NCBI RefSeq assembly: GCF_002776695.1
Contig: NZ_LFJC01000003.1
Location: 2,086,487 to 2,150,486 of the forward strand
Length of the DNA stretch: 64,000 bases
Reading direction: 5' to 3'
From: Bradyrhizobium nitroreducens
GTDB taxonomy: Bacteria; Pseudomonadota; Alphaproteobacteria; Rhizobiales; Xanthobacteraceae
Position numbers and translations under genes: made by a program. Shown one piece after another: positions 1 to 11,607 of this stretch. The notes under the pieces were generated by a model. The model did no database searches. It saw nothing but the letters and a program-made list of their open reading frames with translations, and was not told where the DNA came from. Numbering within the stretch: position 1 is the first letter of the stretch; each line of letters begins with the position of its first letter.

Positions 1-40
1 ACTGAACTCCCTGACTTGTTTGTCGGGATTGTTTAGCCGA

Positions 41-1294
41 TCAGGCAGGCTGCGCAACCGCCCGCTCGACGGGTTTCTCCACGATTGGGAGATTGATCAG
101 CGCAGACAGCACGCCGAACAGGATCGAGAGCCACCAGATCGGCGTGTAGGAACCGAACTTCTCGAACACGATGCCGCCGAGCCAGACGCCGAGGAAGCCG
201 CCGACCTGATGGCTGACGAAGGCGAAGCCGTAGAGCGTCGCAAGCCAACGCGTGCCGAACATCAGCGCCACCAGCGCCGAGGTCGGCGGCACCGTGGACA
301 GCCAGGTCAGGCCGGAGACCGCGCCGAACGCGATCGCCGAGAACGGCGTGATCGGGAACGAGATGAAGGCGAGCGTCGCAAGCGCGCGCGTGAAGTAGAT
401 GGTCGAGAGGATATAGCGCTTCGGCAAGCTGTTCTGGAGATAGCCGACGCTGAGCGACCCGATGATGTTGAACAGGCCGATCGCCGCGATCACCCAGCCG
501 CCGGTTTGCGCGGTGATGCCGCGATCGACCAGGAAGGCCGGCAGATGCACGGTGATGAAGGCGAGCTGGAAGCCGCAGGTGAAGAAGCCGAGCACCAGCA
601 GCACGTAGGAGCGGTGGCCGAAGGCTTCGGCCAACGCCCTGGTGAAGGTCTGCTCGTCCGCCGGCGCAGCGTTTGCCGCGTGTGCGACCGGCGGCGTCGA
701 GAGCGCCAGCGACAGCGGGATGATCAGCAGCATCAGGAATCCGAACACGGAGAGCGCCTGCTGCCAGCCGAAATTGTCGATCAGCGCGACGCCGATCGGC
801 GCGAACAGGAACTGACCGAACGAGCCCGCCGCGGTGCCGGCACCGAGCGCGAGGCCGCGCTTCTCCGCCGGCAGGAGCTTGGTGAACGCCGACAGCACCA
901 GATTGAAGGAGCAGCCGGCAAGACCGAAGCCGACCATGACGCCCGCGCCGATGTCGAGCGACAGCGGCGTCGTGGAGTAGCGCATCAGCAGCAGGCCGCC
1001 GGCATAGAGCAGCGCGCCGACGCACATCACCCGAAACAGGCCGAAGCGATCGGCGACTGCGCCGGCGAACGGCTGGCCCAGGCCCCACAACAGATTCTGC
1101 ACGGCAATCGCGAGGCCAAACACGTCGCGGCCCCAGGAGAATTCGTGGCTCATCGGCTGGACGAAGAAGCCGAGCGCCGAACGCGGACCGAAACCCAGCA
1201 TGCCGATCGCGCAACCGCAGAGGATGATGACGGCCGGCGTGCGCCAGTTCGAGGAACGCGAGGCCGGAGCAAGTTCGCCCACTGATGTCGACAT
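41..1294 (-). CDS. MFS transporter
   Basis: This encodes a 417-residue protein with about 12 hydrophobic segments, the normal size for a major facilitator permease of the inner membrane. A motif-A-like loop (GAVADRFG, near residue 78) follows the second or third membrane segment. The N-terminal region GFGPRSALGFFVQPMS resembles the oxalate/formate and monocarboxylate branch of MFS proteins, but the substrate cannot be told from sequence. The start is the ATG at 1294, just before a short basic and polar segment. It is divergent from nadA with 338 bp between them and has no same-strand partner in the window. The MFS family is certain; the transported compound is unknown. Confidence 0.9.
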   Translation of the reverse strand: MSTSVGELAPASRSSNWRTPAVIILCGCAIGMLGFGPRSALGFFVQPMSHEFSWGRDVFGLAIAVQNLLWGLGQPFAGAVADRFGLFRVMCVGALLYAGGLLLMRYSTTPLSLDIGAGVMVGFGLAGCSFNLVLSAFTKLLPAEKRGLALGAGTAAGSFGQFLFAPIGVALIDNFGWQQALSVFGFLMLLIIPLSLALSTPPVAHAANAAPADEQTFTRALAEAFGHRSYVLLVLGFFTCGFQLAFITVHLPAFLVDRGITAQTGGWVIAAIGLFNIIGSLSVGYLQNSLPKRYILSTIYFTRALATLAFISFPITPFSAIAFGAVSGLTWLSTVPPTSALVALMFGTRWLATLYGFAFVSHQVGGFLGVWLGGIVFEKFGSYTPIWWLSILFGVLSALINLPIVEKPVERAVAQPA

Positions 1295-1518
1295 GGTGTT
1301 CCTCGTCTGTCATTGGCGGATTCGCCAAGCGGCGGCACGAAGGTGCCATTTAATGCACTTGCATGAAAACCCCAAGCCAAAAGCGATTGCATTCCACGGG
1401 GAGCTTTCGCGGGAGCATTGCATTCCGGTCTGGCCTCGCCCGGCACGCCAAGCCGGAGTTGACGGAAAAGTGTGCGGCCGGATCTGGCGGTCCCAAGCCG
1501 AGCGTGCTATGTCTGATT

Positions 1519-1536
1519 TGCTCAATTTGAGTATAT
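1519..1536 (-). promoter_or_regulatory. Operator-like site upstream of nadA, copy 1
   Basis: Read on the minus strand the site is ATATACTCAAATTGAGCA, with an internal dyad CTCA-N3-TGAG. Copy 2 lies 55 bp downstream in the opposite orientation and differs at one base. In rhizobia nadABC is predicted to be controlled by the repressor NadQ, and this pair is a good candidate for its sites. The assignment to NadQ is inference; no nadQ gene is in the window. Confidence 0.55.
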
Positions 1537-1591
1537 TAGGACATCAATGAAATCCGCGCCGGCCATCTTGGCCGGACGATTCAGACCCCTG

Positions 1592-1609
1592 ATATACTCA
1601 AACTGAGCA
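1592..1609 (+). promoter_or_regulatory. Operator-like site upstream of nadA, copy 2
   Basis: The sequence ATATACTCAAACTGAGCA matches copy 1 at 17 of 18 positions in inverted orientation. It ends 23 bp before the nadA start, so a bound repressor would block transcription initiation or clearance. Confidence 0.55.
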
Positions 1610-1632
1610 CAATTATCGAAAGGGAGGCTTCA

Positions 1633-2739
1633 ATGCCGATTGCTGGAATTTACGGCCCCGACGATCTCGCCAACCGGCCGCAGGGCCACGCCACCGCCTC
1701 CCCCCGAGCTGCGCCGGCGCGCACCGAGCCGGCGCTGCCGATGCCCTCGCTGGCGTGGACGCCGGAGGTCGAACAGGCCACCGCACCGCTCTATGAGCGC
1801 GTGAAGCATGTGATCCCGCCGATCGAGTGGCCGCTGATGGCGCCGACGATCCAGGCGATCAACGAGCTGAAGCGCACGCGCGGCGCGGTGATCCTCGCGC
1901 ACAACTATCAGGCGCCGGAGATCTTCCACTGCGTCGCCGATATCGGCGGCGATTCGCTTCAGCTCGCCGTCGAAGCCACCAAGGTGAAATCAGGCATCAT
2001 CGTGCAATGCGGCGTGCACTTCATGGCCGAGACCTCGAAGCTGCTCAATCCGGACAAGACGGTGCTGATCCCGGATTCGCGCGCGGGCTGTTCGCTCGCC
2101 GCCAGCATCACCGGCGCCGACGTCCGCCTGCTGCGCGAAAAGTTTCCGGGCGTGCCCGTGGTCGCCTACGTCAACACCTCCGCGGAGGTGAAGGCCGAGG
2201 TCGACATCTGCTGCACCTCCTCGAACGCGGTGCAGGTGGTCGAGAGCCTGGGCGCTCCAAGCGTGATCTTCCTGCCGGATCGCTATCTCGCCACTTACGT
2301 CGCTTCGAAGACCGACGTGAAGATCATCGCCTGGAAGGGCGCCTGTGAGGTACACGAGCGTTTCACCGGCGCGGAGCTGCGCGAATTTCGCGAGGCCGAT
2401 CCCTCCGTGCAGATCATCGCGCATCCCGAATGTCCGCCGGACGTGCTGGCGGAAGCCGACTTCACCGGCTCGACCGCGCACATGATCAACTGGGTGCGCG
2501 ACAAGCGGCCGCGGCGGCTGGTGATGATCACGGAGTGCTCGATGGCCGACAATGTCCGCGCCGAGCTGCCTGACGTAGAGATGCTGCGCCCCTGCAATCT
2601 CTGCCCGCACATGAAGCGCATCACGCTCGCAAACATCTTGGAGAGCCTGCTGACGCTGCGCGAGGAGGTCACGATCGATCCCGCGCTGGCGGATCGCGCA
2701 AGGCGCTCGGTCGAGCGGATGATCAATCTGAAGAACTGA
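1633..2739 (+). CDS. nadA: Quinolinate synthase NadA
   Basis: NadA condenses iminoaspartate with dihydroxyacetone phosphate to quinolinate, the second step of de novo NAD synthesis in the cytoplasm. The 368-residue protein carries the three cysteine contexts that bind the [4Fe-4S] cluster: CGVHFMAET (Cys126), ACEVHERF and NLCPHMKRI. It also has the conserved AHNYQAPEI segment near residue 89. A roughly 45-residue Ala/Pro-rich N-terminal extension precedes the family core. The ATG at 1633 sits behind AAGGGAGG. It is the first gene of nadA-nadB-nadC. Regulation is probably through the paired sites at 1519-1609. Confidence 0.97.
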   Translation: MPIAGIYGPDDLANRPQGHATASPRAAPARTEPALPMPSLAWTPEVEQATAPLYERVKHVIPPIEWPLMAPTIQAINELKRTRGAVILAHNYQAPEIFHCVADIGGDSLQLAVEATKVKSGIIVQCGVHFMAETSKLLNPDKTVLIPDSRAGCSLAASITGADVRLLREKFPGVPVVAYVNTSAEVKAEVDICCTSSNAVQVVESLGAPSVIFLPDRYLATYVASKTDVKIIAWKGACEVHERFTGAELREFREADPSVQIIAHPECPPDVLAEADFTGSTAHMINWVRDKRPRRLVMITECSMADNVRAELPDVEMLRPCNLCPHMKRITLANILESLLTLREEVTIDPALADRARRSVERMINLKN

Positions 2740-2763
2740 AATCAAAGCAGCAACACACACAGC

Positions 2764-2910
2764 TGTCGTCCCGGACAAGCGCAGCGAAGCGGAGCGCAGA
2801 TCCGGGACCCATAACCACAGGGAAATGTGGTTGCGAAGGAAGGCAATACTCAGCTTCGCACAACAACTTCTGCTGCGGCGTATGGGTCTCTGCTTTCGCT
2901 GGGACGACGA
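2764..2910. repeat. Dispersed palindromic repeat, family D (long form)
   Basis: The element begins TGTCGTCCCGGACAAGCGCA and ends GGGACGACGA, so its ends are inverted repeats. A 49-bp short form with the same left half is at 54590-54638. The element fills most of the 190-bp gap between nadA and nadB and stops just before the nadB ribosome binding site. It is read through in the nadB frame, which falsely extends that gene upstream. Confidence 0.8.
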
Positions 2911-2929
2911 CGGAACAAGAGGAAATACC

Positions 2930-4528
2930 ATGACAAGCAACATCCAGAACCTCACCCGCACCGACGACGTCGTCATCGTCGGCGGCGGCCTCGCCGGATT
3001 GTTCTGCGCGCTGAAGCTTGCGCCGCGGCCGGTGACGCTGATCTCGGCGGCGCCGCTCGGACAGGGCGCATCATCCGCCTGGGCGCAAGGCGGCATCGCG
3101 GCGGCCGTGGCCGAGGGCGACTCGCCGGAAGCGCACGCCGCCGACACGATCGCGGTCGGCGGCGGCCTCGTCGACGAATCGGTCGCGCTCGGCATCGCAC
3201 GCGAAGCAGGACCACGCATCCACGACCTTCTCGCTTATGGCGTCCCGTTCGATCGCGACCTCGAAGGCAGGCTCGCCGTCGGGCGCGAGGCCGCGCATTC
3301 GGCGCGACGCATCGTGCATGTGCGCGGCGATGGGGCCGGCGCCGCGATCATCGCGGCCTTGAGCGAGGCCGTGCGCCGCACGCCGTCGATCCGCCTGGTT
3401 GAGGGTTTCGTCGCCGAGGCGCTAATGACGGATGATGGCGTCGTCACCGGGCTTCAGTTGCGCGAAGCCGGCAATCCCTCCGCCCAGCCCATCCTGCTCG
3501 CCGCACGCACGGTGGTACTGGCCACTGGAGGCGTCGGTCATCTCTATGCCGTCACGACCAATCCGGTCGAGGCCAGCGGCTCGGGCCTTGCGATCGCGGC
3601 GCGTGCCGGTGCCGTGATTGCCGACCCCGAATTCGTCCAGTTCCACCCGACCGCCATCATGGTCGGGCGCGATCCGGCGCCGCTCGCGACCGAAGCGCTG
3701 CGCGGCGAAGGTGCGACACTGATCAACAGCAATGGCGAACGCTTCATGGCGGCGCGCCACCCGCTCGCCGAGCTCGCGCCGCGCGACATCGTGGCCCGCG
3801 GCGTGTTCGCCGAGATCGTGGCGGGACGCGGCGCCTTCCTCGACGCGCGCCAAGCGCTGGGTGCACGCTTCGCCGACAGATTTCCGACGGTGCATGCGAG
3901 CTGCGTCGCCGCCGGCATCGACCCCGCGACGCAAGCCATCCCGATTGCACCCGCCGCACACTATCACATGGGCGGCGTCGCGGTGGATGCGCGCGGCCGC
4001 AGCTCGATCGACGGGCTCTGGGCTGGCGGCGAAGTGTCGTCGACCGGCGCGCATGGCGCCAACCGGCTCGCCTCGAATTCGCTGCTCGAGGCCGTGGTCT
4101 ACGCCGCCCGCATCGCCGAGGACATCGCCGGCCGTGCGTTCCCCTCGCCGGCCCGCCTTCCCGACACACCGGTCGCGGCGCGCGGCGGCACGCCGGATGC
4201 TCCGGCCGTGAAGCGGCTGCGGGCGATAATGAGTGCGCATGTCGGCGTCGTCCGCGAGGGCGACGGCCTCCGTGAAGCCGTACACCACTTCGCCGCACTC
4301 GAACGCGAGGCCACGAGCATCGCGCTCCGCAACATGGCGACATCGGCCTTGCTCGTTGCAGCTTCGGCCTGGAGCCGGCGCGAAAGCCGCGGCGCGCATT
4401 TCCGTCCCGATCATCCCGCCGAAATGCCCGCACTGGCGCAGAGAACGATGACGACGCTCGCCGCAGCGCGCGAGATTGCGGAGAGCCTGGGCTCCCCGTC
4501 ACGCATGAAGCAACCCATGATCGCCTGA
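2930..4528 (+). CDS. nadB: L-aspartate oxidase NadB
   Basis: NadB oxidises L-aspartate to iminoaspartate using FAD, the first step of the pathway whose product feeds NadA. The 532-residue protein has the dinucleotide motif VGGGLAGL near residue 17, the conserved [12 protein letters not shown] segment, the active-site arginine context [16 protein letters not shown] and the late FAD-contacting [19 protein letters not shown]. The ATG at 2930 follows AAGAGGA with suitable spacing. The open frame continues upstream to 2825, but that part lies in repeat D and is not coding. The next gene, nadC, starts 10 bp after the stop. Confidence 0.97.
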   Translation: MTSNIQNLTRTDDVVIVGGGLAGLFCALKLAPRPVTLISAAPLGQGASSAWAQGGIAAAVAEGDSPEAHAADTIAVGGGLVDESVALGIAREAGPRIHDLLAYGVPFDRDLEGRLAVGREAAHSARRIVHVRGDGAGAAIIAALSEAVRRTPSIRLVEGFVAEALMTDDGVVTGLQLREAGNPSAQPILLAARTVVLATGGVGHLYAVTTNPVEASGSGLAIAARAGAVIADPEFVQFHPTAIMVGRDPAPLATEALRGEGATLINSNGERFMAARHPLAELAPRDIVARGVFAEIVAGRGAFLDARQALGARFADRFPTVHASCVAAGIDPATQAIPIAPAAHYHMGGVAVDARGRSSIDGLWAGGEVSSTGAHGANRLASNSLLEAVVYAARIAEDIAGRAFPSPARLPDTPVAARGGTPDAPAVKRLRAIMSAHVGVVREGDGLREAVHHFAALEREATSIALRNMATSALLVAASAWSRRESRGAHFRPDHPAEMPALAQRTMTTLAAAREIAESLGSPSRMKQPMIA

Positions 4529-4538
4529 TGGAGTTCCC

Positions 4539-5417
4539 ATGATCAATCCGACCTCATTGCTCAATCCCGACGCCTTCCTCTCGCCGCTGGCGATCGACGA
4601 GGCCGTGCAGCGCGCGCTCGACGAGGATCTCGGCCGCGCCGGCGACATCACTTCGCTGGCGACGATTCCGGAAGCGACCAGGGCGCAGGCCGTCCTGGTC
4701 GCGCGCCAGTCCGGCGTCATCGCAGGCCTGCCGCTCGCGTTGGCGACATTGCAACGGCTCTCAGCCGATATCGAGGTGCGCGCCCATGTCCGTGACGCCG
4801 CACGCGTGGCCGGCGGACAGCAGCTGCTGACGATCTCGGGTCCCGCACGCGCCATTCTCACCGCCGAGCGAACCGCGCTGAACTTCGTCGGCCGTCTGTC
4901 GGGCGTTGCGACGCTTACGGCGGATTATGTCGCGCGCACCGAGGGCACCAGGATGCGCATCTGCTGCACGCGCAAGACCACGCCGGGGTTGCGCGCACTG
5001 GAGAAATACGCCGTGCGCTGCGGCGGCGGCTTCAACCACCGCTTCGGCCTCGACGATGCGATCCTGATCAAGGACAACCACATCGCGGTCGCCGGCGGCA
5101 TTCGCCCGGTGCTGGAGCGTGCCCGCAGCCACGCCGGCCATCTCGTCAAGATCGAGATCGAGGTGGATACGCTGATCCAGCTCCGCGAGGTGCTGGACGC
5201 TGGAACGGCTGACGCGGTGCTGCTCGACAACATGGATGTCGCGACGCTGCGCGAAGCCGTCAGGATCAACGAGGGCCGCCTCGAGCTGGAGGCATCCGGC
5301 GGCGTCACGCTGGACTCGATCCCCGCCATCGCGGCGACCGGCGTCGACTACGCCTCGGCCGGCGCGCTGACGCATTCGGCGCCGAATTTCGACTGCGCGC
5401 TGGATATCGAGATGTGA
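4539..5417 (+). CDS. nadC: Nicotinate-nucleotide diphosphorylase (quinolinate phosphoribosyltransferase) NadC
   Basis: NadC converts quinolinate and PRPP to nicotinic acid mononucleotide, completing the de novo branch begun by NadB and NadA. The 292-residue length is normal. Recognisable motifs are TAERTALNF, the [10 protein letters not shown] substrate-binding loop, [10 protein letters not shown] followed by DAILIKDNH, and the C-terminal [10 protein letters not shown] barrel strand. It is the last gene of the nad operon; a family F palindrome follows the stop and may help end transcription. Confidence 0.97.
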   Translation: MINPTSLLNPDAFLSPLAIDEAVQRALDEDLGRAGDITSLATIPEATRAQAVLVARQSGVIAGLPLALATLQRLSADIEVRAHVRDAARVAGGQQLLTISGPARAILTAERTALNFVGRLSGVATLTADYVARTEGTRMRICCTRKTTPGLRALEKYAVRCGGGFNHRFGLDDAILIKDNHIAVAGGIRPVLERARSHAGHLVKIEIEVDTLIQLREVLDAGTADAVLLDNMDVATLREAVRINEGRLELEASGGVTLDSIPAIAATGVDYASAGALTHSAPNFDCALDIEM

Positions 5418-5441
5418 TCGGCGCGCCAGACGTCTCGACAA

Positions 5442-5473
5442 CGTCATGGCCGGGCTTGTCCCGGGCATGACGG
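5442..5473. repeat. Dispersed palindromic repeat, family F, copy 1
   Basis: The 32-bp palindrome has CGTCATG and CATGACG ends and an internal CCGGG-N5-CCCGG hairpin. It sits between the convergent nadC and sleB-like genes and is followed by a short T run on the plus strand, so it could act as a terminator. Related copies are at 29801-29871 and 58525-58562. Confidence 0.65.
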
Positions 5474-5487
5474 CCTCTTTTGAACGA

Positions 5488-6999
5488 CTACCTTCGCTCG
5501 CTCACACCCATCTCGGCGGAGCTCTTGGCTTCCTGTGCGAGCTCGGCCGAGAGCGCGGCGGTCTGGGCCGGCGTGCCCCAGCTTGGTTCCTCGCTGCCGT
5601 CGCCCCAATTGCGCGGCCGGTAGAAGGTGTGCACGCCGGTCTTGTACATCTTCTTCATCTCGGCGACCCAGGACGGGCGCACCCAATAGGCGTGGTAGTG
5701 CGTGGACTTGCCGACTTCGGGCAGCCAGATCTGGCCGTCGAGCATGGCCTTGGCGATCTTCTTGGCGCGCTCCCACATCTCGGGCTCGCGGATCACGTCG
5801 GCATTGTTGTCGCAGGCGAAGGTGAACTGGCAGGCGAGATGGCGGTGCTTGTTCTGATAGACCGCCCCGCACACGGTGTCCGGATATTTGCCGGAGAACA
5901 CGCGGTTCATCACCACCTGCGCCACGGCGATCTGGCCGCGCACGGCCTCGCCGCGCGATTCGAAATAGACGGCTTCGGCAAGGCACTTCTCGGACTTGGC
6001 GCGCGACTTGTCGTCGAGCGCGAGCCGCTCCGCCGGAGACCTCGTACGCTGGTTGTCGGCGTTGACCTCGCCCTTCGGCGCGACGCTCTCGCCGCTCTCG
6101 ACGTCCCTGGCGATCTCCGCCGTGGGCGGCGTCAGCGAGGCCGTCACCTTCATATCGGGATCGGGCATCACGATCAGCGGCTCGGCGCCGGGTTGCCAGC
6201 TCTCGATGCTCTCGAGATTGCCGCCGAGCGAGGAGCTTCCGAAGAAGAGATTGGATGTCTTGACGCTGAAGGGATCACGCACCGGCGTCGTCGGCGCAGT
6301 GGTCCGCTTGAGCGCCTCGAGCGGCGCGGTCGCGAGCGCGCGCGCAGCGTCGCTGGCGCGCGGGGCATTGGTGTATTGCGGCAGCGGTGGCGCGCGTAGC
6401 GCTTCCTGCAGCTCGGGATCGAGGGCGGCTGCGGACTCCGGCGACATCGCCTGCGGCAATGCGGCCGTCTTGGCGCCGAACACCGAGCTGTTCGACGTCG
6501 CGGGATCTTCCTGCGTCGGCGCCGCGGCTGGCGCGGCCGCCTCGGGAGCCTCGGTCGGCGTCACGGTTGCGAGGCGATCACCCTTCATGGAGCGATCGAC
6601 CTTGGGAAAGTCTGAAGCCTGGTAGCGCGGCGCAGCCTGCAGCGCCGGATTGCGGCTGATCGCACCGGTGACGTCGCGGCCGTCGAGGCTCGCCAGGCGA
6701 ACCATCGCGCTCTGCGGAACCGAGGTGCCGATGGGGCGGGAAAAACTGTAGGTGGCAAGCTGAATGGAGGACGCCGCCGAGAACACCTGCTTCTGCCAAC
6801 GCTCGGCGACGCCGGGTTGGCGCGCCAGCAAGGAGGCAATGTCCTGATAGCCGGTCTCTCTCGGCATCAATGCGAAGATGCAGAGACCGATGCCGAAGGA
6901 CGCGAACCGCGCGCCCTTCGGATGGTTACGCAACACTGACATCAACACGCTCACGCTACGCTTACGCCAGAAAAATCGAAACGCAGTACATCCGTGCAA
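5488..6999 (-). CDS. Cell wall hydrolase, SleB family
   Basis: The last 130 residues match the SleB hydrolase domain (PF07486): EAVYFESRGE, the glutamate-containing segment, then GQIAVAQVVMNRV, YPDTVCGAVYQN and CQFTFACD. This domain cleaves the peptidoglycan glycan strand. The N-terminal part has one hydrophobic segment near residues 30-45 and then a long Ala/Pro/Thr-rich region of about 270 residues, likely a periplasmic linker. The start is uncertain: the TTG at 6999 has AGAAAGG five bases upstream, while an ATG at 6942 would start MSVLRNHPKG with a weaker site. The protein is probably anchored in the inner membrane. The exact bond cut is not known. Confidence 0.88.
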   Translation of the reverse strand: MHGCTAFRFFWRKRSVSVLMSVLRNHPKGARFASFGIGLCIFALMPRETGYQDIASLLARQPGVAERWQKQVFSAASSIQLATYSFSRPIGTSVPQSAMVRLASLDGRDVTGAISRNPALQAAPRYQASDFPKVDRSMKGDRLATVTPTEAPEAAAPAAAPTQEDPATSNSSVFGAKTAALPQAMSPESAAALDPELQEALRAPPLPQYTNAPRASDAARALATAPLEALKRTTAPTTPVRDPFSVKTSNLFFGSSSLGGNLESIESWQPGAEPLIVMPDPDMKVTASLTPPTAEIARDVESGESVAPKGEVNADNQRTRSPAERLALDDKSRAKSEKCLAEAVYFESRGEAVRGQIAVAQVVMNRVFSGKYPDTVCGAVYQNKHRHLACQFTFACDNNADVIREPEMWERAKKIAKAMLDGQIWLPEVGKSTHYHAYWVRPSWVAEMKKMYKTGVHTFYRPRNWGDGSEEPSWGTPAQTAALSAELAQEAKSSAEMGVSERR

Positions 7000-7328
7000 T
7001 TCGACCTTTCTCGTAAGTATCCAATTTAGGTTGCCGGGGCGTTAATCGGCGTTGCGCGTGCAGCACACTCAAGCGATTGCAGGTGTTTCCACGGGGCGAT
7101 GATGCGCGTTGGTAAATAGCGCCTCATCTGAAGCGGTAAACATCTGGTCAACGCGAATGGTGAAGGAACTCTTGCGCGCACGTATCATTACGGGACGCGC
7201 GATGAGTTCCCGGTGTTGCGCAAAGTGCTTCCACACCACGGCTGTCATGCTCCGTGAAGGTGGGGCGTTCAGTACGCTGTGGCTTCTCGGCTCAATCACT
7301 GCCGAGAGTGACGAACGCATCGCTTCCC

Positions 7329-7457
7329 CGTCACCCTGAGGTGGCCGCTTCTTCAGCGGCCCTCGAAGGGCGACGGCCCGGCTGCATCTCGGCCGTTCAT
7401 CCTTCGAGGCTCCCGGCGCGGCGCTGCGCACCGCGCCGCTCGCACCTCAGGATGACG
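7329..7457 (+). repeat. Dispersed palindromic repeat, family A, copy 1
   Basis: The ends CGTCACCCTGAGG and CCTCAGGATGACGG are inverted. The core contains GGCTGCATCTCGGCCG flanked by CTCGAAGG and CCTTCGAGG. The same core occurs in inverted orientation at 18421-18565, and a variant without it is at 43297-43417. Confidence 0.8.
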
Positions 7458-7504
7458 GCACCAACGGCTTCTCCGACTTGATAGGCGAGAGTGTAATCTC
7501 AAAT

Positions 7505-7535
7505 GAAAAGAGGCGGAGCCAGCGCCCCGCCTCTC
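7505..7535 (-). terminator. Rho-independent terminator of ppdK
   Basis: On the minus strand the stem AGAGGCGG / CCGCCTCT closes a short loop and is followed by TTTTCATTT. It begins about 25 bp after the ppdK stop codon. Confidence 0.8.
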
Positions 7536-7558
7536 TCAACTCAATCTTGCGCTTTGAC

Positions 7559-10486
<2,928 letters not shown>

Positions 10487-10581
10487 AGCTTGCACACAAC
10501 CTGCGAGAGGAATGGGAATTCGCGGGCCTTACACCATTTTGGGCGGGCCCGCGCAAGACGGACAGTTCCGAAAAGTGACGC

Positions 10582-10737
10582 CTAGAAGCGGAGCCACTTC
10601 AGGAGCCCGAGCCCGATCGCGCCATTCACGATGAGGAAGATCGCGACAATCAGGTTGAGAAGCCGCGGCATGATCAGGATGAGCACGCCCGCAATCAACG
10701 ACAGGATCGGCGAAATGTGGGCGACGGTGATGTGCAT
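10582..10737 (-). CDS. DUF3096 family small membrane protein
   Basis: This 51-residue ORF starts MHITVAHISPILSLIAGVLI and ends GLGLLKWLRF. It is two hydrophobic helices with a central MPRLLN turn, as in the DUF3096 family found widely in proteobacteria. AGAAAG lies upstream of the ATG at 10737. The gene lies 95 bp upstream of ppdK on the same strand. Function is unknown; an inner-membrane location is expected. Confidence 0.8.
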   Translation of the reverse strand: MHITVAHISPILSLIAGVLILIMPRLLNLIVAIFLIVNGAIGLGLLKWLRF

Positions 10738-10946
10738 GAACTATCTTTCTGTGGAGGTGGGGCGAATCGCGGGCGGATCATACCGGTCCCGGTTCCGCGA
10801 GTAGAGACGCTCGAAGGGCGCTGCGAGTTCCGGCGCCCACGAAATCTGCCTGAAATTGCCGCTGATACGGCGGGCCTTTTCCCGGAACATTGCGAAGGGG
10901 GCGTGCATTGGCCAACCGGTCGCGTCATCGACGCGTCCGAAAATGA

Positions 10947-10974
10947 AATCACGTCGAAGGAATCACGTCGAAGG
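10947..10974 (+). repeat. 14-bp tandem duplication covering a ribosome binding site
   Basis: AATCACGTCGAAGG is present twice head to tail immediately before the DUF1236 gene. The second copy supplies part of the AAGGAG used by that gene, and the first leaves a second AAGG 14 bp upstream. Confidence 0.7.
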
Positions 10975-10982
10975 AGTTGCCC

Positions 10983-11336
10983 ATGCGGAACAGGATTCTT
11001 GCTCTTGCAGCACTCGCGGCCGCGATCGGCTCGTCCCTTGCGGCGCAGGCGCAAAGCGGTGTCACCGTCGGACGCGCGCCCGCCGTGGTCGACAGCGCCC
11101 CGACCATTGCGGCCGACCAGCGGCCGGCCTTCCGCGAATATGTCGTCGAACAGCGTGTGCCGCCCTTCCGGATTCCGGATCGCATCGTGGTCGGTGCCAC
11201 CTTACCCGAAAGCGGCGTCACTTATTATGACGTGCCGCAACGCTTCGGCGCCACCACTTACCGCTACACCGTCGTGAACGGCGAGACCGTGCTGGTCGAG
11301 CCGCGCTCGCGCCGCATCGTCGAGGTGCTGGACTAG
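10983..11336 (+). CDS. DUF1236 domain-containing secreted protein
   Basis: The 117-residue product begins with a signal peptide (MRNRILALAALAAAIGSSLA, likely cleavage after AQAQ) and is then periplasmic or secreted. The C-terminal half, from VPPFRIPDRIVVGATLPESG to the end, matches the DUF1236 motif with its short Tyr-rich strand YYDVPQRFG. The ATG at 10983 follows AAGGAG by six bases; an in-frame TTG lies two codons earlier. It is transcribed alone and has a terminator about 90 bp downstream. DUF1236 proteins are common in Bradyrhizobium but their role is unknown. Confidence 0.85.
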   Translation: MRNRILALAALAAAIGSSLAAQAQSGVTVGRAPAVVDSAPTIAADQRPAFREYVVEQRVPPFRIPDRIVVGATLPESGVTYYDVPQRFGATTYRYTVVNGETVLVEPRSRRIVEVLD

Positions 11337-11423
11337 CACTGATCGGCGATTGGCATTGATCGACTAGATGTCCGGCGCGTCACTTCAATCAGGCTGGCGC
11401 GAGCAGTGTAAATCGGACATCAG

Positions 11424-11465
11424 GCCCCGCCCGGTCTTCCCCCCGCCGGGTGGGGCGCTTTTTTT
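11424..11465 (+). terminator. Rho-independent terminator after the DUF1236 gene
   Basis: GCCCCGCCCGG pairs with CCGGGTGGGGC (one G-T pair) across a loop of 11 bases, followed by a run of seven T residues at 11459-11465. Confidence 0.85.
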
Positions 11466-11470
11466 GGGTA

Positions 11471-11589
11471 TCGTGTCCCGGGCAAGCGAAGCGCGACCCG
11501 GGACCCAGGGGTCCCGAGCACGTGGCCAGCGTGGGCCCCGGCTCTGCAGCGCACCGCTCAGAAGCGCTGCGCTGCATCCGGGGCACGAG
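11471..11589 (+). repeat. Dispersed palindromic repeat, family C, copy 1
   Basis: It starts TCGTGTCCCGGGCAAGCG, contains CCCCGGCTCTGCAGCGCACC and ends CCGGGGCACGAG. Copies at 18624-18763 and 28044-28187 share the GGCTCTGCAGCGCA core and the closing CCGGGGCACGA. Confidence 0.78.
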
Positions 11590-11607
11590 AGCCGCGCGGC
11601 CGCGGCC

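Larger units (their letters stand above)
1295..1632. other. Divergent intergenic region, MFS gene / nadA
   Basis: This 338-bp non-coding stretch separates the two divergent genes. It holds the pair of operator-like sites described separately (1519-1536 and 1592-1609) and the nadA ribosome binding site (AAGGGAGG, about 1619-1626). No convincing small gene was seen. The half nearest the MFS gene shows nothing recognisable. Confidence 0.6.
7000..7558. other. Intergenic region between sleB-like gene and ppdK
   Basis: The 559-bp stretch holds a family A repeat (7329-7457) and the ppdK terminator (7505-7535). The part from 7000 to 7328 should contain the promoter of the sleB-like gene. It has short open frames on both strands, none with a persuasive ribosome site or composition. 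I see no RNA gene. Confidence 0.5.

Noticed and set aside
20..1285. 421-residue open frame on the plus strand opposite the MFS gene
   Set aside because: Arg/Glu-rich and low-complexity, the usual antisense shadow of a GC-rich gene; the minus-strand product is a clear transporter.
2825..2929. Upstream extension of nadB by 35 codons
   Set aside because: Those codons lie in a family D repeat; the ATG at 2930 has a proper ribosome site and the family N-terminus.
7109..7339. 76-codon frame between the sleB-like gene and ppdK
   Set aside because: TTG start, no ribosome site, ends in a dispersed repeat and shows atypical composition.
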